Source: Limnospira platensis
GTDB taxonomy: Bacteria > Cyanobacteriota > Cyanobacteriia > Cyanobacteriales > Microcoleaceae
Strand: one strand, 5' to 3'
Assembly: GCF_046480435.1 (NCBI RefSeq)
Contig: NZ_PKGC01000050.1
DNA: 64,000 bases
The notes below the pieces were generated by a model, which saw only the letters and a list, made by a program, of their open reading frames with translations, was not told the origin of the DNA and made no database searches. The position numbers were made by a program, and so were the translations under genes. The stretch's first letter is position 1, and the number at the start of each line of letters is the position of its first letter. This document shows positions 27,774 through 36,912 of this stretch, piece after piece.

Positions 27774-29303
27774 TCAACCTTTCGAGCCATCCTCCGGTTT
27801 CTGAAAAACAGACGCGATCGGTTTGGCTTGCTTATCCGTTTCGTGATAAAACTTAAATTTCTCCATCGCCATACTCGCTGCCTGCACTACAGACGGATCG
27901 GGGTCTCGCAAACCTTGTTTAAGTATGGGAATCACGCGATCGCTTTTAATCATACCCAAGGCATAAATTGCCTCTTGACGCACTTGAGCGTTACTATCTT
28001 GGCTCAGTTGAGTTAGCGTAGGAATCGCTTGTTGGATTTCTGCACGTAAGCCGTGGGTGCTTGCTAGTCTACCCAAAGTCGCCGCCAATTGAGTGCGTAT
28101 TTCTGTATCCGCGTGTCGAGTATAGCCAACCAAGTTAGCAATAGCTGCCAGGTTTTGCGATTCTCCAATTTTAGCGATCGCTATCAGCAAGTCCTCCTTC
28201 TCATCCCTGCTATGTCCAGTAACTTTCAGATTTAGCGGAGGCTTAACCGAACCTACTGCCATTAAACCATCAGCCATCGCCGATTCTTCTACCTCTTCCG
28301 ACACTTCCGCCACTTCCGCCACCGCTTCCGTCTCTTCTAGTGTCTCTTCTGGTGTAGCCGCTTCTGTAGCTGCTTCCGCTTCACTTTCTGCCAACAACTC
28401 AGGCAAAAATTCCAAACGCTCATGCAGCGACTTTATCATCTGCTCAGTTTGAGACTGCATAGCTCGCACCAGTTCTTCAGTTCCCGCGCGAATTTCATCA
28501 TTATATTGTTCTTCCAGGTTATCAATAGCATTTTGAATCTGAGTCTCCTGATCTTGTTCAAGATCAGCCCGTAGCTTCTGAATTTCTTGTTCACTGTGCT
28601 GTTGAATATTTTTGAGAGTTTCGCGAATTTCCTCCTTAGTAGTATAGTTGTCTTGCTCAAGTTGTTGTAGTTGGTTATCATAAGTCGCGATATATTCTTC
28701 CATCTTCTGAGTGCGATCTTGACTTTCGCTAATCTCGTGATCCATATCATGAAGTTGAGTTTCATAGCCTGTTAAAGACTCACCCATTTCATGAAGGCGA
28801 GTTTGGCTGGCTTGTAGATCTTGATTGACCTCTTCTAATTGAGTCTGATATCCACTCAAAAACTCATTCAATTCCTCAACCTTGCGTTCACGGCTATATA
28901 ATTCCTCAGTCAAATTTCCCAACTCTTGCTGATACTCCCTCAACTGCTGGTTAGCTTCTTGAAGTTCCTCCTCACGGCTTTGTACCTGGTTGGTAAGCTC
29001 CTCAATATGGGACTGATAATATTGAGTTAGGGATTCATTGCTTTTTGTCAATTCATCTTCCTGTTCTTGTTTTAGCGTTTCTGTCATCTCTCGCAGTTGG
29101 CGATCGTAATCATCTCTTAGGGACTGGACCATTTCCTGAATCCTGACTTGATGGGCTTTCTCTAATTCCTCAGCCGAGAGGCGAATTTGTCGCTCATATT
29201 CTTCTCTCTGCTGGGTCAGGCGACGCTCTAACACAGTATAGCTAACCCCTAACCCAGCCAAACTGCCAATAATTAACATAATCAGTAAACTAATCAAATC
29301 CAT
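27774..29303 (-). CDS. Membrane-anchored coiled-coil protein with HEAT repeats
   Basis: 509 residues. One N-terminal membrane helix (about 3-23, LISLLIMLIIGSLAGLGVSY), then a long coiled coil to about 300 rich in E, Q, L heptads (for example EELQEANQQLREYQQELGNL), an acidic linker around 315-350 and three or four HEAT repeats (KEDLLIAIAKIGESQNLAAI; TQLAATLGRLAST; VRQEAIYALGMIKSDRV). The helix direction suggests the coil projects into the cytoplasm. Such proteins scaffold or position others; partner unknown. Divergent from acyP. Confidence 0.75.
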   Translation of the reverse strand: MDLISLLIMLIIGSLAGLGVSYTVLERRLTQQREEYERQIRLSAEELEKAHQVRIQEMVQSLRDDYDRQLREMTETLKQEQEDELTKSNESLTQYYQSHIEELTNQVQSREEELQEANQQLREYQQELGNLTEELYSRERKVEELNEFLSGYQTQLEEVNQDLQASQTRLHEMGESLTGYETQLHDMDHEISESQDRTQKMEEYIATYDNQLQQLEQDNYTTKEEIRETLKNIQQHSEQEIQKLRADLEQDQETQIQNAIDNLEEQYNDEIRAGTEELVRAMQSQTEQMIKSLHERLEFLPELLAESEAEAATEAATPEETLEETEAVAEVAEVSEEVEESAMADGLMAVGSVKPPLNLKVTGHSRDEKEDLLIAIAKIGESQNLAAIANLVGYTRHADTEIRTQLAATLGRLASTHGLRAEIQQAIPTLTQLSQDSNAQVRQEAIYALGMIKSDRVIPILKQGLRDPDPSVVQAASMAMEKFKFYHETDKQAKPIASVFQKPEDGSKG

Positions 29304-29411
29304 AGCTAATCTCCCAATTTTTGGTAAAGTTATAGAGCAATCATCTAATCAAACCAGTTTCTAATAGCTGTGTGTCCCCAGAGTATCTAAATACGTTACC
29401 AGATTATAATC

Positions 29412-29714
29412 GTGTCTAACACAACTCACGAAAAACCCGACCTCCTTCGCGCCCATTTACTCATCTCTGGACGGGTGCAAGGTGTCGGTTACAGGTATTA
29501 TACTCGCCAAGTTGCCACCCAAAAGGGAGTCAACGGCTGGGTGAAAAATTTGCCCGATGGTCGGGTCGAGGCAGTTTTTGAGGGTAGTCAAGCCCAAGTC
29601 CAGACAATGATTGAATGGTGTCACCAAGGACCTCCCTCCGCTCAACCTACACAGGTTAAGGTAGAGTATCAGCGAGCCGAAGGACTCTACAGCTTTGATA
29701 TTCTCTACCATTAG
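29412..29714 (+). CDS. acyP: Acylphosphatase
   Basis: 100 residues, GTG start. The family hallmarks are intact: HLLISGRVQGVGYRYYTRQVA with the phosphate-binding loop and catalytic Arg, GWVKNLPDGRVEAVFEGS with the catalytic Asn, and a C-terminal beta strand. It hydrolyses acyl phosphates such as acetyl phosphate. Divergent from the HEAT gene and convergent with the aminotransferase. Confidence 0.92.
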   Translation: MSNTTHEKPDLLRAHLLISGRVQGVGYRYYTRQVATQKGVNGWVKNLPDGRVEAVFEGSQAQVQTMIEWCHQGPPSAQPTQVKVEYQRAEGLYSFDILYH

Positions 29715-29748
29715 CCTCAAAATCACCCATAGCGCGACTTAGATAAAA

Positions 29749-30915
29749 TTAGAGCCTACCTTCAACAAATTCTTCTAGGCGCTTGAGTCCAGTTTCAATA
29801 TTTTTTAAACTCGTGGCGTAGGATAAGCGAATGTGATCATCTGTTCCAAAAGCCAAGCCAGGAACTGTAGCCATTTGCTTTTCTTCTAACAAAGCATTGC
29901 AGAAGTCTACCGACCCTAAGCCGATTTTCCCGATATTGACATACATATAAAATGCGCCGTAGGGTTTAACACAGCTAATTCCGGGAATAGCGTTAAGTAG
30001 TTCATACATAACCTTCCGGCGTTCAGCAAAGGCTTGTCGCATGGTTTCTACACAGTCGAGGGGACCTTCCAAAGCAGCGATCGCTCCATATTGAGCAAAA
30101 GTGCAGACATTAGAGGTACTATGGCTTTGAATCCGGGTCATCGCCCCAATAATAGTTTTATCCCCAGCCAGATAACCTAAACGCCATCCAGTCATAGCAA
30201 AGGACTTAGCGAAACCGCTGCTAATCAGCGTCTGTTTATGGACTTCTGGGTGAGTCGCTGCTATACTCAGATGTTGCGCGCCATCATAGAGAATTTGGGA
30301 GTAAATCTCATCAGAGACCACCAAAATCCCCGACTCTACCACCACTTGCGCTAACGCTTTCAGTTCATCCGGGGTGTAAACCATCCCCGTCGGGTTTGAG
30401 GGCGAGTTAAGGACAAATAGTTTAGTTTTCGGGGTAATCGCTTGTCGCAGTAATTCTGGGGTAATCTTATACTCGGTAGCTGCATCGGTGGGCACAATGA
30501 CCGGAGTCCCATCAGCCAGTTTTACCATTTCTGGGTAGCTTAACCAGTAGGGGGAAGGTATAATCACTTCATCCCCAGCCTCGATGATCGCCATCATCAA
30601 CTCGGACAGGGAATGTTTCCCGCCATTGGTGACAATGATATTTTCGGCGCTATAATTAATACCCACCTCTTGAGTCAGACTGCGAGCGATTAATTCCCTC
30701 AGTTTGGGCTCTCCCGCTGCTGGACCGTACCGTGTCTTTCCTTCATCGAGTGCCTTTTTAGCCGCAGCGACTATGTGTTGGGGTGTGTCAAAGTCCGGTT
30801 CACCAACGCTGAAGTTGAGAACGTCGAGTCCCTCGGCTTTCATGGCCTTAGCCTTGGCTGATATCGCTAGGGTGACAGATTGGGGAACCTGTTCTACACG
30901 GGCTGCCAGCTTCAT
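29749..30915 (-). CDS. PLP-dependent aspartate/prephenate-type aminotransferase
   Basis: 388 residues, class I fold. NFSVGEPDFDTPQHIV at the N-terminus, TNGGKHSLSELM, NSPSNPTGMVY, DEIYSQILYDG, the PLP lysine in SGFAKSFAMTGWRLGYLAG, and RLSYATS near the end. Family Ib (cyanobacterial AspC-like) transaminates aspartate and often prephenate. Complete and standard length. Confidence 0.9.
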   Translation of the reverse strand: MKLAARVEQVPQSVTLAISAKAKAMKAEGLDVLNFSVGEPDFDTPQHIVAAAKKALDEGKTRYGPAAGEPKLRELIARSLTQEVGINYSAENIIVTNGGKHSLSELMMAIIEAGDEVIIPSPYWLSYPEMVKLADGTPVIVPTDAATEYKITPELLRQAITPKTKLFVLNSPSNPTGMVYTPDELKALAQVVVESGILVVSDEIYSQILYDGAQHLSIAATHPEVHKQTLISSGFAKSFAMTGWRLGYLAGDKTIIGAMTRIQSHSTSNVCTFAQYGAIAALEGPLDCVETMRQAFAERRKVMYELLNAIPGISCVKPYGAFYMYVNIGKIGLGSVDFCNALLEEKQMATVPGLAFGTDDHIRLSYATSLKNIETGLKRLEEFVEGRL

Positions 30916-31122
30916 ATCAAATTACTCTTTTTAGTAGTCTTAAACTAGAAATTCTACGGCGGGTGATGAATGTCTGCAAGCCTAATTGTTGGGCAATGAT
31001 GACATTTTTTCAATTAGTTCAGGGTGCTATATCACATATTGCGTAATTTGTCAACCATCTGACTACAGTTGTGCTGAGTCCCATTGTTCCATAAGTCTGT
31101 CATCCCATCAAGTCCGGTTGAC

Positions 31123-33798
31123 ATGATCTCAAAAAAGGTAAACCATCAAATGTTAGACTTCCGATCTATAGATTCATTAATGTTGTATTCCTATTTCGAT
31201 TCAGACAGCAACGATTCTAAATCCTTCGAGTTACCAGGGGCACGCCCTCACTATAACCCCGATCGCCCTGGTCAGGTTGAGCATATTTTTCTCGACCTAG
31301 TTTTCGATATTCCCGCCCAAAGTTTTCAGGGGACTTGTACTATTACCCTAAATCCGATCCGCAGTGGTATTAATACCCTCACCCTCGATGCGGTAGATAT
31401 GGAAATTAATCAAGTCAAAATTGGTAAGCATGAGGTAGATTTTGACCATGATGGTCAACAATTACAGATTCATCTTAACCAACCCACAGAGGTTAATCAA
31501 ACTCTGAAAATAGCGATCGACTACACTGTTGATCATCCTCAACGAGGTCTGTATTTCATCGGACCCAATTCAGATTATCCTGATAAACCGATTCAAGTTT
31601 GGACTCAAGGAGAAGATGAAGATTCCCGCTTCTGGTTTCCCTGCTTTGACTATCCTGGACAGTTAGCCACCTCAGAAATTAAAGTCCGGGTTCCCCAGGA
31701 ATTTTTGGCTATTGCTAATGGTGAATTAATCGCCACGAAAACTAAGGGCGATGACCAAATTTATCATTGGTTACAAAAGCAGGTTCACCCCAGTTATTTG
31801 ATAACTTTAGCTGTGGGTAAGTTTGCGGAAATAAAAGATGAGTATAATCAGATTCCGGTGGTTTATTATGTGGAAAAAAATCGCCAGGAAGATGCTCAAC
31901 GTAGTCTGGGTAAAACCCCAGCTATGATTGAGTTTTTATCTCAAACTTTTGGCTATGATTATCCCTATCCCAAATATGCTCAAGTCTGCGTTGAGGATTT
32001 CATTTTTGGAGGTATGGAAAATACCTCGACAACTCTGTTAACCGATCGCTGTTTGTTGGACGAACGCGCTACCGTAGATAACCGCAATACAGAAAGCCTG
32101 GTAGTCCATGAACTCGCCCATCAATGGTTTGGTGATTTAGTGGTAATTGCCCATTGGTCTCACGCTTGGATTAAGGAGGGAATGGCTACTTATTCCGAGG
32201 TACTCTGGACTGAACATGAATATGGTGCCGATGAGGCGGCTTATTACCGATTAAATGAAGCCCGTAGCTATTTTTCTGAGGATTCTTCCCGCTATAGTCG
32301 TCCCATTGTAACTCACGTTTACCGAGAAGCGATTGAACTTTATGATCGCCATCTTTATGAAAAAGGTGCTTGTGTTTATCACATGATTCGGGCAGAATTG
32401 GGAGATGAGTTATTTGCGAAAGCTATTCATACTTTTGTGCAGGATAACGCCCATAAAACTGTGGAAACTGTGGATTTATTGAGGGCGATCGAAAAGGCGA
32501 CAGGACGAAATTTGCTGTTCCTGTTTGATCAATATGTCTATCGTGGTGGACACCCTAAATATAAGGTTTCCTATTCCTGGGATAATGATAGCAAAATTGC
32601 TAAGGTGACTATTAAACAAACCCAGGCGAAAGATAGTGAGAAACTCAGTGAGGCGAATTTGTTTAATTTGAAAATCCCTATAGGTTTTGGCTACACTAAA
32701 AAATCTAAGGGAAAATCCAAAAAGAAATCCACTGAGGTGGACTTGAAAACGGTGACTGTACAAGTTAGCGATCGCGAACAGAGTTTTTACTTTCCTTTGG
32801 AAGAGAAACCTAACTTTATCAGTTTTGATGTGGGTAATAATTTCCTAAAAACTGTGACTTTAGATTATCCAGTAGCTGAGTTAAAGGCACAGCTTCAGTT
32901 TGACCCAGACCCAATTTCCCGGATTTATGCCGCCCAAGCCTTAGCTAAAAAAGGGAATTTGGCATCGGCTAAAGCCTTGGGAGAGGCGATGGTTTCTGAA
33001 CCTTTCTGGGGAGTCCGGGTTGAGGTAGCTAAACAGTTAGTGAAGGTTAAACTTGATCAGTCTTTTGATGGCTTGGTTGCTGGTTTAAAAGATGAAAATC
33101 CACGAGTGCGGCGGGCGGTGGTTAATGCTTTGGCAGAAATTCACACGGCTGCAAGTTATCAGGCGATTAAACCTCTGGTGGAAAATGGTGATCCTAGTTA
33201 TTATGTGGAGGCTAGTGCTATACAGGCGATCGCGAAAATAGCGGCGGGAAACACGGAGGATGAACCTACAGAAGCTGAGGCGATCGCTTTGTTAGAAATG
33301 GTATTACAAGAAAGGGCTGGTTGGAATGAGGTAGTCCGGTCTGGGGCGATTTCGGGTTTGAGTCAAATGAAAACTTCAGAAATGGCTTTAAATCTGATTT
33401 GGAAATATACCGCTAATGGTGTTCCTCAAGCCCTGCGTTTAAATGCAATCTCTAGTCTAGGTCGCATTTCCACAGGTCAAAATAACATCAATCTTGAACG
33501 TATTATTCAACGGCTTGAAGAACTAGCTAAAGAAGATTTCTTCTTAACTCAGATATCTGTGGTAACCGCTTTAAGCCAGATGGAAACTCCCAAGGCGATC
33601 GCGATTTTGAATGACCTAGCAGAACACACCATGGATGGACGGGTCAGGCGCAGGGCGGAAGAGGCTGTGCAAAAAGTCCAAAAAAACCTTGGTTCAGACA
33701 AGGCTATTAAGCAGTTACGCGAGGAACTCGACAAAATGAAAAAGGAAAATCAAGAACTACGAAGTCGCCTAGAAAACTTAGAAGCTAAAACTAAGTAA
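31123..33798 (+). CDS. M1-family zinc aminopeptidase with HEAT-like C-terminus
   Basis: About 891 residues. The ATG at 31123 is taken; a TTG at 31084 and ATGs at 31150 and 31180 are alternatives, and the family's conserved part begins only at SFELPGARPHYNPDRPGQ. Catalytic core: GGMENTSTTLL for the N-terminal amine, and HELAHQWFGD, the HExxH zinc site, with the downstream Glu in WIKEGMATYSEVLW. A Lys-rich insert (KKSKGKSKKKS) precedes HEAT-type repeats (RVEVAKQLVKVKLDQ, PRVRRAVVNALAEI) and a short coiled coil at the end. Removes N-terminal residues from peptides. Confidence 0.92.
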   Translation: MISKKVNHQMLDFRSIDSLMLYSYFDSDSNDSKSFELPGARPHYNPDRPGQVEHIFLDLVFDIPAQSFQGTCTITLNPIRSGINTLTLDAVDMEINQVKIGKHEVDFDHDGQQLQIHLNQPTEVNQTLKIAIDYTVDHPQRGLYFIGPNSDYPDKPIQVWTQGEDEDSRFWFPCFDYPGQLATSEIKVRVPQEFLAIANGELIATKTKGDDQIYHWLQKQVHPSYLITLAVGKFAEIKDEYNQIPVVYYVEKNRQEDAQRSLGKTPAMIEFLSQTFGYDYPYPKYAQVCVEDFIFGGMENTSTTLLTDRCLLDERATVDNRNTESLVVHELAHQWFGDLVVIAHWSHAWIKEGMATYSEVLWTEHEYGADEAAYYRLNEARSYFSEDSSRYSRPIVTHVYREAIELYDRHLYEKGACVYHMIRAELGDELFAKAIHTFVQDNAHKTVETVDLLRAIEKATGRNLLFLFDQYVYRGGHPKYKVSYSWDNDSKIAKVTIKQTQAKDSEKLSEANLFNLKIPIGFGYTKKSKGKSKKKSTEVDLKTVTVQVSDREQSFYFPLEEKPNFISFDVGNNFLKTVTLDYPVAELKAQLQFDPDPISRIYAAQALAKKGNLASAKALGEAMVSEPFWGVRVEVAKQLVKVKLDQSFDGLVAGLKDENPRVRRAVVNALAEIHTAASYQAIKPLVENGDPSYYVEASAIQAIAKIAAGNTEDEPTEAEAIALLEMVLQERAGWNEVVRSGAISGLSQMKTSEMALNLIWKYTANGVPQALRLNAISSLGRISTGQNNINLERIIQRLEELAKEDFFLTQISVVTALSQMETPKAIAILNDLAEHTMDGRVRRRAEEAVQKVQKNLGSDKAIKQLREELDKMKKENQELRSRLENLEAKTK

Positions 33799-33809
33799 TC
33801 GCCATCATG

Positions 33810-33835
33810 TTGGGGTAATTAGTAAATTACCCCAA
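33810..33835. terminator. Hairpin after aminopeptidase; duplicated at 35992
   Basis: TTGGGGTAATT and AATTACCCCAA form an 11-bp perfect stem around AGTA. The same hairpin recurs at 35992-36016 as part of the duplicated Rpn unit, where one base change weakens the stem. Confidence 0.65.
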
Positions 33836-33856
33836 GGCGGAAATTCCGGTTGATAT

Positions 33857-34215
33857 TTATTCGGGCTGATGGCTTTGTAGCCATTCCAGCAAATCATCTA
33901 TCTCCGAAAAGTCTAGTAATGCTTCTCCTAACTCCTCTAATGCGGGTAATGGTAACTGATTGATTTGACCGATGACCGTTTCTGGCAAACTGCCTAATCT
34001 CCTATTTAGCAGCCGTAAAATTAGGGATTTTTCTCCTTCGGTTGCCCCCTGTTGTAATCCCTGTTGTAATCCTTCTTGTAATCCCTGTTGTAATCCTTCT
34101 TGTAATCCTTCTTGTAATCCCTGTTGTAATCCTTGTTGTAATCCTTGTTGTAATCCTCGTTCAAGGGCTTCTTCCCAAATGTCTTGATAAATTACTGATT
34201 CTTGCATAATTTCTT
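33857..34215 (-). pseudogene. Rpn/DUF4351 fragment, C-terminal part (copy 1)
   Basis: The C-terminal third of an Rpn-type nuclease gene: nine tetrapeptides of LQQG or LQEG type, then the DUF4351 domain (GEKSLILRLLNRRLGSLPETV... DDLLEWLQSHQPE). It starts abruptly at EIMQESVIYQD against the single N at 34216, where it is joined in frame to the next copy's end. Either a truncated gene or a contig join made by the assembler. Confidence 0.75.
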
Positions 34216-34216
34216 N
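34216..34216. other. Single undetermined base at a copy junction
   Basis: An isolated N separates two repeat copies and falls between EIDDL of one and EIMQ of the next, a position where no complete copy has such a join. Suggests a forced contig join. Confidence 0.7.
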
Positions 34217-34841
34217 CAAATCATCTATCTCCGAAAAGTCTAGTAATGCTTCTCCTAACTCCTCTAATGCGGGTAATGGTAACTGATTGATTTGACCGAT
34301 GACCGTTTCTGGCAAACTGCCTAATCTCCTATTTAGCAGCCGGAAAATTAGGGCTTTTTCTCCTTCAGTTACCCCCTGTTGTAATCCTTCTTGTAATCCC
34401 TGTTGTAATCCTTCTTGTAATCCCTGTTGTAATCCTTCTTGTAATCCCTGTTGTAATCCTTCTTGTAATCCTTCTTGTAATCCCTGTTGTAATCCTTGTT
34501 GTAATCCTTGTTGTAATCCTCGTTCAAGGGCTTCTTCCCAAATGTCTTGATAAATTACTGATTCTTGCATAATTTCTTGCCTCAATAATCGTTTAATCAA
34601 CACTTTGTCTAATACCAAACCCGCCAGAATCGCTGTGGATGCTGCCACGTTATTTTGGGTTCTCCGGTCAGCGATCGCATTAATTTGTTCAGCTACCCGC
34701 TCTAATAACCTTTGGCGATCGCCCGTTTGAGCTAGTATCGCAAAAGGTAATAATCCCGGCACATTTATAAACGTATCTACAGGTTCTTCCCAGAGTCTAA
34801 TTACCTGAAATTTATGGCGAGTTGGAGACTAGCCATCCCAC
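34217..34841 (-). pseudogene. Rpn/DUF4351 fragment (copy 2)
   Basis: Runs from the middle of the gene (HKFQVIRLWEEPVDTFINVPG) through QNNVAASTAILAGLVLDKVL and twelve LQQG/LQEG tetrapeptides to the DUF4351 domain, which is cut at the N. The N-terminal nuclease half is missing: at about 34825 the sequence jumps to ACTAGCCATCCCAC and then the 10-N gap. Confidence 0.75.
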
Positions 34842-34851
34842 NNNNNNNNNN
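34842..34851. other. Assembly gap (10 N)
   Basis: A placeholder gap inside the repeat array; the true length is unknown. Both sides match parts of the same gene. Confidence 0.95.
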
Positions 34852-35015
34852 CCGGTCAGCGATCGCATTAATTTGTTCAGCTACCCGCTCTAATAACCTT
34901 TGGCGATCGCCCGTTTGAGCTAGTATCGCAAAAGGTAATAAACCCGGCACATTTATAAACGTATCTACAGATTCTTCCCAGAGTCTAATTACCTGAAATT
35001 TATGGCGCGTTTGAG
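34852..35015 (-). pseudogene. Rpn middle-domain fragment (copy 3)
   Basis: About 160 bp encoding the segment HKFQ...VDTFINVPGLLPF..RQRLLERVAEQINAIAD, cut by the gap on one side and by the jump to ACTAGCCATCCCAC at about 35015 on the other. Bases 35000-35028 repeat, with small changes, the junction of copy 2. Confidence 0.7.
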
Positions 35016-35905
35016 ACTAGCCATCCCACTAAATCATCTATCTCCGAAAAGTCTAGTAATGCTTCTCCTAACTGCTCTAATGCCGGTAATGATAACTGAT
35101 TGATTTGACCTATGACCGTTTCTGGCAAACTGCCTAATCTCCTATTTAGCAGCCGTAAAATTAGGGCTTTTTCTCCTTCAGTCACCCCCTGTTGTAATCC
35201 TTCTTGTAATCCCTGTTGTAATCCCTGTTGTAATCCCTGTTGTAATCCTCGTTCAAGGGCTTCTTCCCAAATGTCTTGATAAATTACTGATTCTTGCATA
35301 ATTTCTTGCCTCAATAATCGTTTAATCAACACTTTGTCTAATACCAAACCCGCCAGAATCGCTGTGGATGCTGCCACGTTATTTTGGGTTCTCCGGTCAG
35401 CGATCGCATTAATTTGTTCAGCTACCCGCTCTAATAACCTTTGGCGATCGCCCGTTTGAGCTAGTATCGCAAAAGGTAATAATCCCGGCACATTTATAAA
35501 CGTATCTACAGGTTCTTCCCAGAGTCTAATTACCTGAAATTTATGGCGAGTTTGAGCTATTTCTAGCTGGGTTTTGTAGACTAAATCCGAGGAACTTTCC
35601 CTTAAATAAATCACCACTTGCCGCATTTGGCACTCTGGGAAACGACGATAGACCCGCACCCAATAATCCAACATCCGAAACGGAATAGTTGGGTCCGGTT
35701 GCGTCTGAAATTCCAGATGAAGGATGACTCCCTCTGATTTCAGCAAGATCAGACTATCAGCCCGAATTGGTTCTAGGGAAAGTTCCGACGGGCTGAGTTC
35801 AGTTAGGGGAATCGGTTCTCCCAATAACCACTGGGCTAAATCCGCCGGAAACGTCTCAGCTAGGAACTTGCAAACATTGTCGAACATATTAGCATTATAT
35901 CCCAA
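35000..35905 (-). CDS. Rpn-family nuclease-like protein with DUF4351 (copy 4)
   Basis: 301 residues. N-terminal part with PD-(D/E)xK features of the Rpn/transposase_31 family (IRADSLILLKSEGVILHLEFQ, with Asp and E-x-Q), a middle helical domain, five LQQG/LQEG tetrapeptides, then DUF4351. The last residues (GWLVSNAP) differ from copy 5 (EWLQSHQPE) because the tail is fused to a fragment of another copy. The Rpn family has been linked to RecA-independent recombination in E. coli; the function in cyanobacteria, where copies are many, is not known. Confidence 0.8.
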   Translation of the reverse strand: MGYNANMFDNVCKFLAETFPADLAQWLLGEPIPLTELSPSELSLEPIRADSLILLKSEGVILHLEFQTQPDPTIPFRMLDYWVRVYRRFPECQMRQVVIYLRESSSDLVYKTQLEIAQTRHKFQVIRLWEEPVDTFINVPGLLPFAILAQTGDRQRLLERVAEQINAIADRRTQNNVAASTAILAGLVLDKVLIKRLLRQEIMQESVIYQDIWEEALERGLQQGLQQGLQQGLQEGLQQGVTEGEKALILRLLNRRLGSLPETVIGQINQLSLPALEQLGEALLDFSEIDDLVGWLVSNAP

Positions 35906-35983
35906 TCTACGGGCGGTTGTGGGGAGTCTGTAAGGAGTCAGAAAAGAGTATTTTTCAAGCCTGTTCTAAATTAGCTGTAATCC
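35906..35983 (-). pseudogene. Duplicated fragment of plsC 3' end
   Basis: These ~78 bp match 36912-36989, the last coding bases and stop region of the acyltransferase gene, with a few changes (CTGTAAGGAGTCAGAAAAGA against CTGTAGGGAGTCAGAAAAAA). They sit upstream of copy 4 just as the real plsC end sits upstream of copy 5, which shows that the duplicated unit, about 1006 bp, began inside plsC. Confidence 0.8.
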
Positions 35984-36038
35984 TGATCATGTTGGGGTAA
36001 TTAGTAAATTACCCCCAGGTGGAAATTCCCGTTGATAT

Positions 36039-36911
36039 TTATTCGGGCTGATGGCTTTGTAGCCATTCCAGCAAATCATCTATCTCCGAAAAGTCTAGTA
36101 ATGCTTCTCCTAACTCCTCTAATGCGGGTAATGGTAACTGATTGATTTGACCAATGACCGTTTCTGGTAAACTGCCTAATCTCCTATTTAGCAGCCGTAA
36201 AATTAGGGCTTTTTCTCCTTCAGTCACCCCCTGTTGTAATCCCTGTTGTAATCCTCGTTCAAGGGCTTCTTCCCAAATGTCTTGATAAATTACTGATTCT
36301 TGCATAATTTCTTGCCTCAATAATCGTTTAATCAACACTTTGTCTAATACCAAACCTGCCAGAATCGCTGTCGATGCTGCCACGTTATTTTGGGTTCTCC
36401 GGTCAGCGATCGCATTAATTTTTTCAGCCACCCGCTCTAATAACTTTTGGCGATCGCCCGTTTGAGCTAGTATCGCAAAAGGTAATAATCCCGGCACATT
36501 TATAAACGTATCTACAGATTCTTCCCAGAGTCTAATTACCTGAAATTTATGACGAGTTTGAGCTATTTCTAGCTGGGTTTGGTAGACTAAATCCGAGGAA
36601 CTTTCCCTTAAATAAATCACCACTTGCCGCATTTGGCACTCTGGGAAACGACGATAGACCCGCACCCAATAATCCAACATCCGAAACGGAATAGTTGGGT
36701 CCGGTTGCGTCTGAAATTCCAGATGAAGGATGACTCCCTCTGATTTCAGCAAGATGAGACTATCAGCCCGAATTGGTTCTAGGGAAAGTTCCGACGGGCT
36801 GAGTTCAGTTAGGGGAATCGGTTCTCCCAATAACCACTGGGCTAAATCCGCCGGAAACGTCTCAGCTAGGAACTTACAAACATTGTCGAACATATTAGCA
36901 TTATATCCCAA
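36039..36911 (-). CDS. Rpn-family nuclease-like protein with DUF4351 (copy 5)
   Basis: 290 residues and the cleanest copy: MGYNANMFDNVCKFLAETF, the nuclease core IRADSLILLKSEGVILHLEFQ, YWVRVYRRFPEC, then only two LQQG tetrapeptides and a full DUF4351 domain ending EWLQSHQPE. Copies 4 and 5 are near identical over the first 170 residues. Its ATG lies 1 bp from the plsC stop, so the two may be cotranscribed; this is probably the ancestral arrangement. Confidence 0.85.
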   Translation of the reverse strand: MGYNANMFDNVCKFLAETFPADLAQWLLGEPIPLTELSPSELSLEPIRADSLILLKSEGVILHLEFQTQPDPTIPFRMLDYWVRVYRRFPECQMRQVVIYLRESSSDLVYQTQLEIAQTRHKFQVIRLWEESVDTFINVPGLLPFAILAQTGDRQKLLERVAEKINAIADRRTQNNVAASTAILAGLVLDKVLIKRLLRQEIMQESVIYQDIWEEALERGLQQGLQQGVTEGEKALILRLLNRRLGSLPETVIGQINQLPLPALEELGEALLDFSEIDDLLEWLQSHQPE

Positions 36912-36912
36912 T

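Noticed and set aside
33972..34550. Cys/Asn/Pro-rich frames on the plus strand (CCNP repeats)
   Set aside because: Antisense shadow of the LQQG/LQEG repeat in the Rpn genes.
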